DNA from: Nocardiopsis endophytica
Lineage (GTDB): Bacteria > Actinomycetota > Actinomycetes > Streptosporangiales > Streptosporangiaceae
Assembly (NCBI RefSeq): GCF_027706725.1
Contig: NZ_JAQFWQ010000008.1
Coordinates: 1 to 64,000 of the forward strand
Direction of reading: 5' to 3'
Length of the DNA stretch: 64,000 nucleotides
The translations under genes and the position numbers were made by a program. Positions 8,727 through 15,458 of this stretch are shown one piece after another. How positions within the stretch are numbered: position 1 is the first letter of the stretch; each line of letters opens with the position of its first letter. The notes below the pieces were generated by a model. The model did not search any database and was not told the origin of the DNA. It saw only the letters and a program-made list of their open reading frames with translations.

Positions 8727-8936
8727 TCAGCTGATCAGGCTGTCGAGAAACTTGAAGGCCCCACCCAGGGCGAAGAGCCCGCCCAGGGCGGCCTCGGCCG
8801 GGTGGCGGCCGGCCCACAAGGCCAGGGCGGCGACCACGGCCGCGCACACCAGGCTGGCCAACACCACCAGCGCGGCGCGGGTGCTCAGCCGGGTGCTGGC
8901 GGTAGACGGCTCGTCGGTGCGGTCAGGGGTTGTCAT
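8727..8936 (-). CDS. Small membrane protein
   Basis: 69 residues from the ATG at 8936, with AGGAGG 9 nt upstream. A polar N-terminus (MTTPDRTDEPSTASTRLS) is followed by two hydrophobic segments (AALVVLASLVCAAVVAALAL and a C-terminal GGLFALGGAFKFLDSLIS). There is no recognised family. A similar-sized membrane protein lies at 11.5 kb; both may be small membrane partners of the neighbouring HTH-repeat proteins, which is inference. Confidence 0.6.
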   Translation of the reverse strand: MTTPDRTDEPSTASTRLSTRAALVVLASLVCAAVVAALALWAGRHPAEAALGGLFALGGAFKFLDSLIS

Positions 8937-9143
8937 GGTCTCTGCCCTCCTGCCCGGCGCCTGCGGGGCCGGATACCCGGACACCGGCCGGAATCCCGGT
9001 GCCGACGCCCAGACAAGCGCGGCGGCGAGGGTGTCCGGCAGGGGAAGGGACGGGCCCGCTCCAGATGCGTGACACCCCTGCTCCGGCCGCGGCCCCCCGC
9101 TGGCCGTATGCAGACACCGCCCCGGCGCCCTCTCCGGGGCGTT

Positions 9144-9168
9144 CTAGGGTTCCGGACACGGCCGGACA
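9144..9168 (+). promoter_or_regulatory. TAGGGT box with GGACAC repeat, copy B
   Basis: CTAGGGTTCCGGACAC then GGCCGGAC, about 30 bp before the ribosome site of the 9195 gene. It matches copy A at 17 or so of 24 positions, so the paralogues probably share control. Confidence 0.5.
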
Positions 9169-9194
9169 GCAGTGGACAGCGGGGAGGGCGGCCC

Positions 9195-10391
9195 GTGGAG
9201 ATCGGACCCGACACCGAGGACTTGGGTGTGGAGGAGGCCAGCGACCGGGCGGAGTTCGCCAAGCTGCTGCGGACCCTGCACATGCGCGCGGTCAGCCCCT
9301 CGCTGCGGGCGCTGGAGAAGGAGACCGCGACCGCGGCCCGGCCGCTGGTCCCGCTGCGCCGCTCGTCCCTTTCCGAGGTCCTGCAGGGGCGTCGCTTTCC
9401 CCAGCGGGCCGTCCTGGCGACGTTCCTACACACCTGCGGAGTGCAAGGGGCAGAGGCACAGCGGTGGATGCGCGCCTGGGAGCGCCTGGCCCCGGCCTAT
9501 GCCCCGGCCACCCAGCCCGAGGCCCACGCCGCCGATCAGGACCACGATGCGGAGGCGGTGCTCGCCCAGGCACGCCGCCAGGCCGAACAGATCCGAGCCC
9601 AGGCGCTGCAGGAGGCACAGCGCACCCCCGAGCAGGAAAGCCCTGCCTCCGTGGACTACGGGCCCCTCACCACGATGTTCAGCCTCGGCACACTTTTGCA
9701 GGAGAGCAGACGCAGCACTGACGCCGAGGCCTGGTACTCCCGGCGCGCCATGGCTGGCGGTACCGCCACATCGAGGGCTTTCGGACTGCTGCTGCGCACT
9801 GAAACAGAAGAGGTCCCTTTTGCGTCGCCCAACTCCCTTCTTCTGCTGCTCCGCGCCAGCCGGGCGGTCAGGGGCGAGATGTTGTTGCGGTGCGCCGCCA
9901 AAAAGGGCCACACCGAAGCGATATACGCCCTGGGCCTGATGCTGCACGACACTGGTTGGGCTGAGGAGGCCGAGCCATGGCTGGAACGCGCCGCCGACAA
10001 TAGCAGTGGCCTCTCCTCGTTCGTCCTCGTTCACCTACTGGACGCCGCCGGTCGGCGTGAGGAGGCCGAGGCGTTGTTGCGGCGCGCAGCGGCAGACGGA
10101 GCCCCAACCGCAAGCGTATGGCTCTCCATTCTGTTGGACACTGCAGATCAGGAGGGGCAGCAAGATGAAGGAATGGCCTTGTTGGAACGCGCCGCCGAAG
10201 AGGACAACGTCGAGGCGATGTACGCCCACGGCCTGAGGCTTGCGTACCAAGACCGAGGAGAGGAGGCCAAGACGTGGTTGGAGAGGGCCGTCGACAACGG
10301 CTACACGGCGGCAAATGACGGCCTGCTGCTGCTGCTCGAGGCGCTTAGTCATATATTCGACTTCGAGGAGGCGCAGAAACCGCCGACGTGA
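9195..10391 (+). CDS. HTH-Sel1 repeat protein, copy B
   Basis: 398 residues from the GTG at 9195, preceded by GGGGAGGG. Residues ~10-95 form a HTH (PLRRSSLSEVLQGRRFPQRA) homologous to copy A. A coiled coil (LAQARRQAEQIRAQALQEAQ) and degenerate Sel1/TPR repeats follow (EAIYALGLMLHDTGWAEEAE; RREEAEALLRRAAADG). The repeats are more diverged than in copy A, which suggests different partners. It is divergently arranged with copy A. The function is probably regulatory or a conflict-system sensor; no enzyme domain is visible. Confidence 0.78.
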   Translation: MEIGPDTEDLGVEEASDRAEFAKLLRTLHMRAVSPSLRALEKETATAARPLVPLRRSSLSEVLQGRRFPQRAVLATFLHTCGVQGAEAQRWMRAWERLAPAYAPATQPEAHAADQDHDAEAVLAQARRQAEQIRAQALQEAQRTPEQESPASVDYGPLTTMFSLGTLLQESRRSTDAEAWYSRRAMAGGTATSRAFGLLLRTETEEVPFASPNSLLLLLRASRAVRGEMLLRCAAKKGHTEAIYALGLMLHDTGWAEEAEPWLERAADNSSGLSSFVLVHLLDAAGRREEAEALLRRAAADGAPTASVWLSILLDTADQEGQQDEGMALLERAAEEDNVEAMYAHGLRLAYQDRGEEAKTWLERAVDNGYTAANDGLLLLLEALSHIFDFEEAQKPPT

Positions 10392-10542
10392 CCCATCAGT
10401 CACCGGTCGTGCGTGAACGGGGGTGGTTGGCGAACGTGTCACCCCGCCGCACCAGGGCTGGCTCTTCCGGTGGGCGATGTACCACTCGACCTCGGCGGCG
10501 TGGTGGGTTGCCTGTACTTCCGGAGTCGTCTAGCAACGTCTC

Positions 10543-11340
10543 ATGGACCCTGCAAAACTGTCGGAGTACAAGCGCCTGCAGACCTACGTGGAAGGCCTCT
10601 ATGACCGCTCCGGCGAGGAACCAAAGCTGCGGCTTCCGCTGTACCCCCAGCAGGGCAGCTCGCTTCGTGCCGACGACGACAAAATCCCTGGCGGTCGGAC
10701 GGCCTCGCAGATGGCCCTCAGCTTGATCGCTGGGGGCGCGGCCAACGCCCAAGCTCTGCAACGGCTCATCGTTTCCGGGGTGGTCGATAACTGGTCACTC
10801 TGGTCGATCGCGCGGACCGCCCTCGAATCCAGCGCTCAGGCGGTGTGGCTTCTACGCGGCAACCGTGATGAACGGGTCCTGCGGGCCGCGCGGGCGTGGG
10901 CTGACGACCTGGATAAGCGCCACAAGTGGGAGAGCAAGAGCGGCTGGAGGGTTCCCGAAGGCGGAGAGTCAGGGCGTCAGCGGCGCGATAAGTTCCTCAA
11001 TGACGCGGCTCATAAAGGGATGGACCCCAACAAGGTCGGAGGCCGCCCGAAGTACACCGAGGCCCTCGAGGAAGCAGCCAAGCGGTGCGGCCAGGACCCG
11101 GACCGGGTCGTGGCGGCATGGCAGTTGGCCTCTGGCTTCGCCCACGGGAAGCAGTGGCCCTATCTGAGGGGGAGCGACGTTACCGGCACCGACCGGACCC
11201 GGGAGGGCACCGTTCACCACGTCGAGTTCTCCGAGGAATCGTTCGACCCGCTGGCCAGCTACATCCGAGAATTCCTAGAGTGCGCCGTCACTACATACGA
11301 GAAGCGCAGTGCCAGCACGAGGGTCGGGCAGGATCAGTAA
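10543..11340 (+). CDS. Unknown protein with HEPN-like hints
   Basis: 265 residues, ATG start, no strong ribosome site. It is largely helical by composition. The segment LWSIARTALESSAQAVWLL and a later SGFAHGKQWPYL resemble helical proteins in which an Arg/Ser and a His face each other, as in HEPN-type folds, but no exact R-x4-6-H motif is present. There are no membrane segments. I cannot name the family. It sits alone between the HTH-Sel1 gene and a small membrane gene on the opposite strand. A defence or toxin role is possible from context only. Confidence 0.55.
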   Translation: MDPAKLSEYKRLQTYVEGLYDRSGEEPKLRLPLYPQQGSSLRADDDKIPGGRTASQMALSLIAGGAANAQALQRLIVSGVVDNWSLWSIARTALESSAQAVWLLRGNRDERVLRAARAWADDLDKRHKWESKSGWRVPEGGESGRQRRDKFLNDAAHKGMDPNKVGGRPKYTEALEEAAKRCGQDPDRVVAAWQLASGFAHGKQWPYLRGSDVTGTDRTREGTVHHVEFSEESFDPLASYIREFLECAVTTYEKRSASTRVGQDQ

Positions 11341-11520
11341 CCTAGGGAGGTCGGTAAGACGCTCAGCGGGATCTCGGGTCGGCGTTCCTCGCAGGAGCGG
11401 TGGTAAGGAACGCGTCACTAGGCGCCAGCTGACCGCAGGGTAGGAACGGAACGGCGAGCACCGGTCGGTGTCACATCCGTTGACGGCCACGCCTCCCCGC
11501 TCTTCTGGGTTTCGGCAAGC

Positions 11521-11715
11521 TCAAGGACCGCTCCCGCCGCGGACGCCGCCGGAGCCGACCAGCAGCGCCAGCAGCGCGCAGGCACCGGACGTCGCTCCGC
11601 CTCCCACGAGCAGAGCGGCCAGCCAGGAGCCGCCGTCGGCCAGGTGCAGTGCAGCGGCGAGCGCGCCGATCCCCGCGCTGCCGAGCAGGATCAGCGCCGT
11701 CCTCACGTCAAGCAT
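11521..11715 (-). CDS. Small two-helix membrane protein
   Basis: 64 residues from the ATG at 11715, with GGAAAGGGA upstream. Two hydrophobic segments (TALILLGSAGIGALAAALHL and WLAALLVGGGATSGACALLA) are separated by a short ADGGS turn. The tail is Gly/Ser. There is no known family. Size and style recall the 8.7 kb protein, though the sequence is not clearly homologous. Confidence 0.55.
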   Translation of the reverse strand: MLDVRTALILLGSAGIGALAAALHLADGGSWLAALLVGGGATSGACALLALLVGSGGVRGGSGP

Positions 11716-11912
11716 GACCGTCCCTTTCCACCGTGCTTTCGGGTCTACAGGCAAGCCTGAGGGCGCCGAGATGCAGGTGGCACGCGGCCTCTCACCCCAC
11801 CCGTTCAAACCGATGACACTGGTGAACTACGAGTGTGATCATGCCGGTTGGCCGTCTAACCTTGCCACCAAGTGTTTTCCGGCGTCCTCCCCTGTCCTTC
11901 AGGAGCCATCCG

Positions 11913-12450
11913 ATGCCGAAGGTCATTCAGATGCCGTCGCTGGAGGAGCTGCCGCCCGGGGCTCAGCGGCAGTTCATGGAGGCTCTCTACCGCCTGTGGG
12001 TCGAAGCGGGCCAACCTGCCACGGCGAAGGTCAGCGCGCGTATCGAGGCCGCGTCCGTTGGTGTGGTGTAATTCCATCTGCGCAGGCCGCCCGGTCGCAT
12101 CGACCCTCGGTCGAGGCGATCCGGCCTTCGCTGGTCCCGACCGGCGGCCCGCCCGTCGGCGGCGGCCGAAGGCCGCCCCGCCGAGGACGGCCACGGCCGC
12201 CGAAAGTTCCACCACTCCAGCAGACACCATCCGTATCGAGGAGCTGTCTCTGACTGGCAGCGCCAGCAAGGAGGCCGTCCGCAGGATGCTGACCGGCAAG
12301 GTGGTTCCGCAGGTGTGGGGCAACGCCGAGGCCGTGTTCATCGTGCTCTCGGAGATGACCGGGGTCGACCCCGACCGCTTGGTCAAAGTGGGCGGCCAGG
12401 GGCCCTTCAGCCAGGACCCATACGTCCCCGGTCCTGCTCGCGAGATCTTT
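11913..12450 (+). pseudogene. Small regulator-like gene split by a 193-bp insertion
   Basis: The ATG at 11913 starts a frame reading MPKVIQMPSLEELPPGAQ to KVSARIEA, then stops soon after at 12071. The continuation reads IEELSLTGSASKEAVRRMLT, then KVVPQVWGNAEAVFIVLSEM, from 12236 in another frame. Deleting one 10-bp repeat plus the DNA between the repeats (193 bp, not a multiple of 3) fuses these into one smooth ORF resembling the HTH-like N-terminal module found before many actinobacterial repeat or NTPase proteins. The 3' end also looks truncated just before the tyrosine recombinase. It is not expected to be functional. Confidence 0.7.
12039..12241. mobile_element. MITE-like 183-bp insertion with 10-bp target duplication
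   Basis: The exact 10-mer CGTATCGAGG occurs at 12039-12048 and 12232-12241. Between the copies are 183 bp with no gene. Near-terminal inverted repeats 12053-12073 and 12205-12225 match at about 16 of 21 positions (GTCCGTTGGTGTGGTG versus GTCTGCTGGAGTGGTG). Removing the insert restores a host reading frame. This is the pattern of a non-autonomous transposable element. Confidence 0.7.
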
Positions 12451-12503
12451 CATTCCCGCGAGGTAGAACCGGACATCCGCCCCGTTGGAAAGGCCCCCTG
12501 CCG

Positions 12504-13538
12504 ATGGCCGACGACGACGCCCTGCTCCCCCTGCCCCTCGACGCGGCCCTGCCCGAGGCGGTGGCGGTCGACGACGACGCGCTCACCCCCGAGGCGGCCG
12601 AGGCGGTCCAGCGCGGCCTGGCCGAGGCCACGCACCGCGCCTACGACGAGGACTGGAAGAAGTTCACCGCCTGGTGCGCCGCCCAGGGCCGCACCCCGAT
12701 GCCGGCCACCGGCGCGACCCTGGCCAGCTTCGTCACCGACCTGACCCGCACCACGGACCTGTCCCCGGCCAGCATCGAGCGCGTGCTCGGCTCGATCCAG
12801 GGCCGCCGCCAGGCCGCCGACCTCGCGACCAACGCCAAGGCCGCCCGGATGGTCATCAAGGGCCACCGCCGCGAATGGGCCCAGGCCGGGGGCCGCAGGA
12901 AGCGGGCGCACGCCATCACCACCGCCGACCTGCGCGCCATGCTGGCCACCCGCCCCGAGAACACCCTCGCGCACCTGCGCGACCGCGCCCTGGTCCTGCT
13001 CGGCTACACGATGCTCGCCCGCCGCTCCGAACTGTCCGTGCTCGACGTCGCCGACCTGTCCTTCACCGAGGACGGCCTGGAGGTCTTCATCGCCACCTCC
13101 AAGACCGACACCGCCTCGGCCGGGGCGCTGGTGCAGGTCACCTACGGCACCCACCGCCTCACCTGCGCGGTGCGCACCGCCCGCGCCTACACCGACGCCC
13201 TGGCCGCCGCCGGGGTCACCTCCGGGCCGCTGCTGCGCGGCGTCGACCGGCACGGCCGCCCCGCAGGCACCCCCGACACCCTGATCCGCGGCACCGGGCG
13301 GATGAGCGGCGACGGCATCAACCGCGCGGTCAAGGCCATGGCCGCCGACGCGGGCCTGGAGGGGGTCAGCGCGCACAGCCTGCGCTCGGGCCCGGCCACC
13401 GCGACCGCGCGGCGGGGGGTGGACCGCTCCGAGATCGCCGCCCAGGGCCGCTGGGCCGAGTCCTCCACCGCGATCAACGCCTACATCCGGCCCGCCCGCG
13501 GGTGGGAGCACAACATGCTCCGCAAACTCGACCTGTGA
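12504..13538 (+). CDS. Tyrosine recombinase/integrase
   Basis: 344 residues from the ATG at 12504, with GGAAAGG upstream. The N-terminal SAM-like core-binding domain contains ATHRAYDEDWKKFTAWCAAQ. The catalytic domain has the first Arg in TMLARRSELSVLD, then HSLRSG (His-x-x-Arg), GRWAESS (Trp in the His/Trp position) and the nucleophile Tyr in INAYIRPA. All catalytic residues are present, so it is likely active. A second integrase in an element already carrying a serine recombinase suggests nested or composite elements. A 75-bp relic of a near-identical integrase lies at 17.6 kb. No obvious att site is adjacent. Confidence 0.9.
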   Translation: MADDDALLPLPLDAALPEAVAVDDDALTPEAAEAVQRGLAEATHRAYDEDWKKFTAWCAAQGRTPMPATGATLASFVTDLTRTTDLSPASIERVLGSIQGRRQAADLATNAKAARMVIKGHRREWAQAGGRRKRAHAITTADLRAMLATRPENTLAHLRDRALVLLGYTMLARRSELSVLDVADLSFTEDGLEVFIATSKTDTASAGALVQVTYGTHRLTCAVRTARAYTDALAAAGVTSGPLLRGVDRHGRPAGTPDTLIRGTGRMSGDGINRAVKAMAADAGLEGVSAHSLRSGPATATARRGVDRSEIAAQGRWAESSTAINAYIRPARGWEHNMLRKLDL

Positions 13539-13651
13539 CGGACGGCCGCACCGCGTTGCTCCTGGTCACGAAACGATAGTGCGCGTGTATAAACTTTCCA
13601 GACGGACACTACGACCTGCCTGTCAGGCGTCCTGGTCCGGAAAACACCGAC

Positions 13652-13689
13652 GGGCCCGCGCTGTCGCCGCCAAGCACTCGCGCAGGCCC
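13652..13689 (-). terminator. Terminator of peptide module copy 1
   Basis: On the minus strand, GGGCCTGCGC (13689-13680) pairs with GCGCGGGCCC (13661-13652) with one mismatch, followed by a TTTT run at 13644-13641. It is homologous in arms and loop to the terminator at 14554-14591. Confidence 0.75.
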
Positions 13690-13728
13690 GCCGTTACCGG
13701 CCTCAGCCGGGTCCGCCCTCGGGCGGTC

Positions 13729-13863
13729 CTAGCTGGGGCCGCTGTCGTTCAGCAGCCAGTCGAGGATGCGGCCGGTGACCGCTCGGGCCGCCCCGGCGAG
13801 GATCGGTCCGATCCACCACCAGCGGTGCGGCCGCTCCTGCTGTCCTCGCTTTTCGCCGAACAT
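13729..13863 (-). CDS. 44-residue HRWWWIGPILAG peptide, copy 1
   Basis: ATG at 13863, with GAAGGAGG 7 nt upstream, and stop at 13729. The peptide starts MFGEKRGQQERP, has the core HRWWWIGPILAG, then AARAVTGRILDWLLNDSGPS. A basic/polar head is followed by a Trp-rich amphipathic or membrane-active stretch. A paralogue lies 520 bp away on the other strand with the same core and the same GPS ending. Conserved promoter-side sequence and homologous terminators flank both, so this is a real gene. I know of no described family. Membrane association or a peptide toxin/signal are possible readings. Confidence 0.75.
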   Translation of the reverse strand: MFGEKRGQQERPHRWWWIGPILAGAARAVTGRILDWLLNDSGPS

Positions 13864-13951
13864 GCCCGGCCCTCCTTCGTGAGCGGCCCGGTGGCCGGGT
13901 GCCGCCGGTCTCGACCGCTCGCGAGTCGGCCGAGCGCGCCGAAGGGGTTCG

Positions 13952-13970
13952 GGTGTCTCCGACGTTAGCG
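13952..13970 (-). promoter_or_regulatory. Promoter box of peptide copy 1
   Basis: The minus strand reads GCTAACGTCGGAGACACC, with TAACGT as likely -10. It matches the box at 14270-14287 and resembles the CTA..GTCGGACACC boxes of the 7.2-10.4 kb paralogues. Confidence 0.5.
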
Positions 13971-14269
13971 GTTGGGATGCCGCGCCGGGTCCGCGCCCAA
14001 GACTCGCCGAAATATGGACAAATTACCCGCCGCGCAACATTGGTCTCTAAGACGTGTCAGTACTGCTGGAGGCGTGCCTTGCCTTGCTTCTTTCGAGGCG
14101 TCTGGCTCTAGTGCAGGACTCTGACGAGCGCTTCCTCGTCCTGTCCACATCGGTTTTGTGGATAACTTGCGATGATCCATGAAGATACAGCGGGGGTTGT
14201 TTCTGCTGGTCAGGATCATCCTCCCAGGTCACGAGAGGGAAAGAACTGGCGAGTGTTCCCGTCACATGG
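13971..14269. other. AT-richer divergent region with DnaA-box-like sites
   Basis: Between the two divergent peptide promoters are TATGGACAA (14013-14021, reverse TTGTCCATA), CTGTCCACA (14141-14149) and TTGTGGATAA (14156-14165, reverse TTATCCACAA). The last two are close to the actinobacterial and E. coli DnaA-box consensus and face each other. No gene is convincing here. A replication origin or DnaA-responsive switch is possible. Confidence 0.4.
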
Positions 14270-14287
14270 CGCTAATGTCGGGGGCAC
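14270..14287 (+). promoter_or_regulatory. Promoter box of peptide copy 2
   Basis: The sequence is CGCTAATGTCGGGGGCAC, with TAATGT as likely -10, about 100 bp before the 14384 start. The whole leader aligns with that of copy 1. Confidence 0.5.
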
Positions 14288-14383
14288 TGGTCCTTCTCGG
14301 GGCGGGGCCCGACCGCCTCGCGCGAGTGGTCGAGGTCGGCGACACCGGTCGTCAGGCCGCTCGGGAAGGGACGGTGAACGCCA

Positions 14384-14515
14384 ATGTTCGAACACAAGCG
14401 TGGGGAGGGGAGCACGCACCGCTGGTGGTGGATCGGCCCGATCCTGGCTGGCGGGACCCGGGCTCTCGTCGCCTGCTTCATCGAATGGTGGCTGAACAGC
14501 GGAGGCCCCAGCTGA
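14384..14515 (+). CDS. 43-residue HRWWWIGPILAG peptide, copy 2
   Basis: ATG at 14384 with GGGAAGGGA upstream, though the 12-nt spacing is long. The peptide begins MFEHKRGEGST, has HRWWWIGPILAG, then GTRALVACFIEWWLNSGGPS. About 24 of 43 positions match copy 1, including the core and the NxxGPS end. A strong terminator follows. Conservation of the protein despite synonymous and flanking divergence argues for selection on the product. Function is unknown. Confidence 0.75.
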   Translation: MFEHKRGEGSTHRWWWIGPILAGGTRALVACFIEWWLNSGGPS

Positions 14516-14553
14516 TCCGCCTGATGTAGGCGATAGCTGAGGCCCCGATGTTC

Positions 14554-14591
14554 GGGCCCGCGCGACTGCTGCCAGGCGACAGCGCGGGCCC
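14554..14591 (+). terminator. Terminator of peptide module copy 2
   Basis: Perfect 10-bp arms GGGCCCGCGC (14554-14563) and GCGCGGGCCC (14582-14591), followed by TCTTCTAT. Homologous to 13652-13689. Confidence 0.8.
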
Positions 14592-14736
14592 TCTTCTATA
14601 CATGCTGCTCTTGCCCGAAGTCGGGAAACCCGACTTCGATGCGCTGTGCGAAGACTATCCAACTGCGCTAGCCGACATGTCGGCGAAGGCGCGACAACTT
14701 CTTGTTTTTGCTGGTCACGGCTTCGCGAAGTCTTTC

Positions 14737-14990
14737 TCAGCCGCTCACGTGCCGGGGCAGCGTCGGCCCCACCTCGGCCAGGGCCTCCAGGCGAGCGCGG
14801 ATGACCGAGGCCGGGGTGGGTGGTGTCGACGTCGAGCTGGAGGCCGCGCAGGAGCCGCGCGTCGTCATCGGGAAGCAGCCCGTCGCGGGCGCCCGGCGGG
14901 ATCGCCGCCGACATGGAGATGGGCACGCCGTCCTCGCGGCCGCGCGCCAGGACCTGGAAGCGCGCTCGGCGAGGTGTGTTACATGGCTTG
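14737..14990 (-). pseudogene. Gene fragment with frameshift, unrecognised
   Basis: On the minus strand a protein-like stretch reads FQVLARGREDGVPISMSA, then DDDARLLRGLQLDVDTT. It then needs a frame change to continue PASVIRARLEALAEVGPTLP to a stop at 14737. No start codon or ribosome site exists. It looks like the remnant of a small regulatory-type gene. The remaining bases up to 15053 hold nothing I can name. Confidence 0.35.
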
Positions 14991-15053
14991 TCGGGGCTCG
15001 ACCGCTTAACGGATCCGGCTGCGCGGGCGGGCCAGGGCGGGCAGAATCGGGGC

Positions 15054-15458
15054 ATGCTGCGCATGCTCTCCTTCTGGACGGCGCTCACCATCACCGTGGT
15101 CACGGGCCTGCTGTGGGCTGCCCACGGCTTCCTCTCCGGCGTTAGCGGGCTGGGCGGCCTTATGGGGATCACCGCCAGGGTATGCGTGGTGGCCACGCTG
15201 GTGCTCGTCTTCGTCTCGCGCCGCAGCGGCCTCCGGGGCAGCGCCCCGGAAGAGCCTCCCCCGGTCGGCAACGGCACCATCAACCGCATAGAGGGCGGAG
15301 AACAAGGCATGGCCGTCCAGGCCGGGAGCATCGAGGGCGGTGTGCGGGTCCGGCGCTATGGCGGTGACCATGTCGACTTCTCCGGCGCCACCTTCCACGC
15401 CCCGGTCACCGGCAAGTGCGCCACCGGTCCCGATCCGCGCAGCGGCGGGAAGCAGTGA
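15054..15458 (+). CDS. Two-TM protein with tandem amyloid-like motifs (putative effector)
   Basis: 134 residues from the ATG at 15054. Two hydrophobic helices (about residues 8-29 and 37-55) precede a cytoplasmic tail. The tail holds GGEQGMAVQAGSIEGG (81-96), with a VQAG core like RHIM-type amyloid motifs. It then has YGGDHVDFSGATFHAPVTG (102-120), almost identical to the N-terminus of the next gene product. This is the layout reported for bacterial amyloid-signalling pairs: a membrane effector with a C-terminal motif beside an NLR with an N-terminal copy. The stop overlaps the next start (GTGA). Pore formation on templating is inference. Confidence 0.7.
   Translation: MLRMLSFWTALTITVVTGLLWAAHGFLSGVSGLGGLMGITARVCVVATLVLVFVSRRSGLRGSAPEEPPPVGNGTINRIEGGEQGMAVQAGSIEGGVRVRRYGGDHVDFSGATFHAPVTGKCATGPDPRSGGKQ
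15353..15412 (+). repeat. Motif-coding direct repeat, copy 1
   Basis: About 60 bp encoding the RYGGDHVDFS-ATFHAPV motif. The same DNA recurs at 15521-15580 with only a few substitutions, which implies recent duplication or strong constraint. Confidence 0.85.

Noticed and set aside
12485-13579. Long Arg/Pro-rich frames overlapping the tyrosine integrase on both strands
   Set aside because: Typical high-GC shadow frames with no domain text; the 12504 frame holds all catalytic residues.
14216-15331. Long minus-strand frame across 14.2-15.3 kb
   Set aside because: It reads antisense through the peptide gene and the TM protein; only a short central part looks like a genuine gene remnant.
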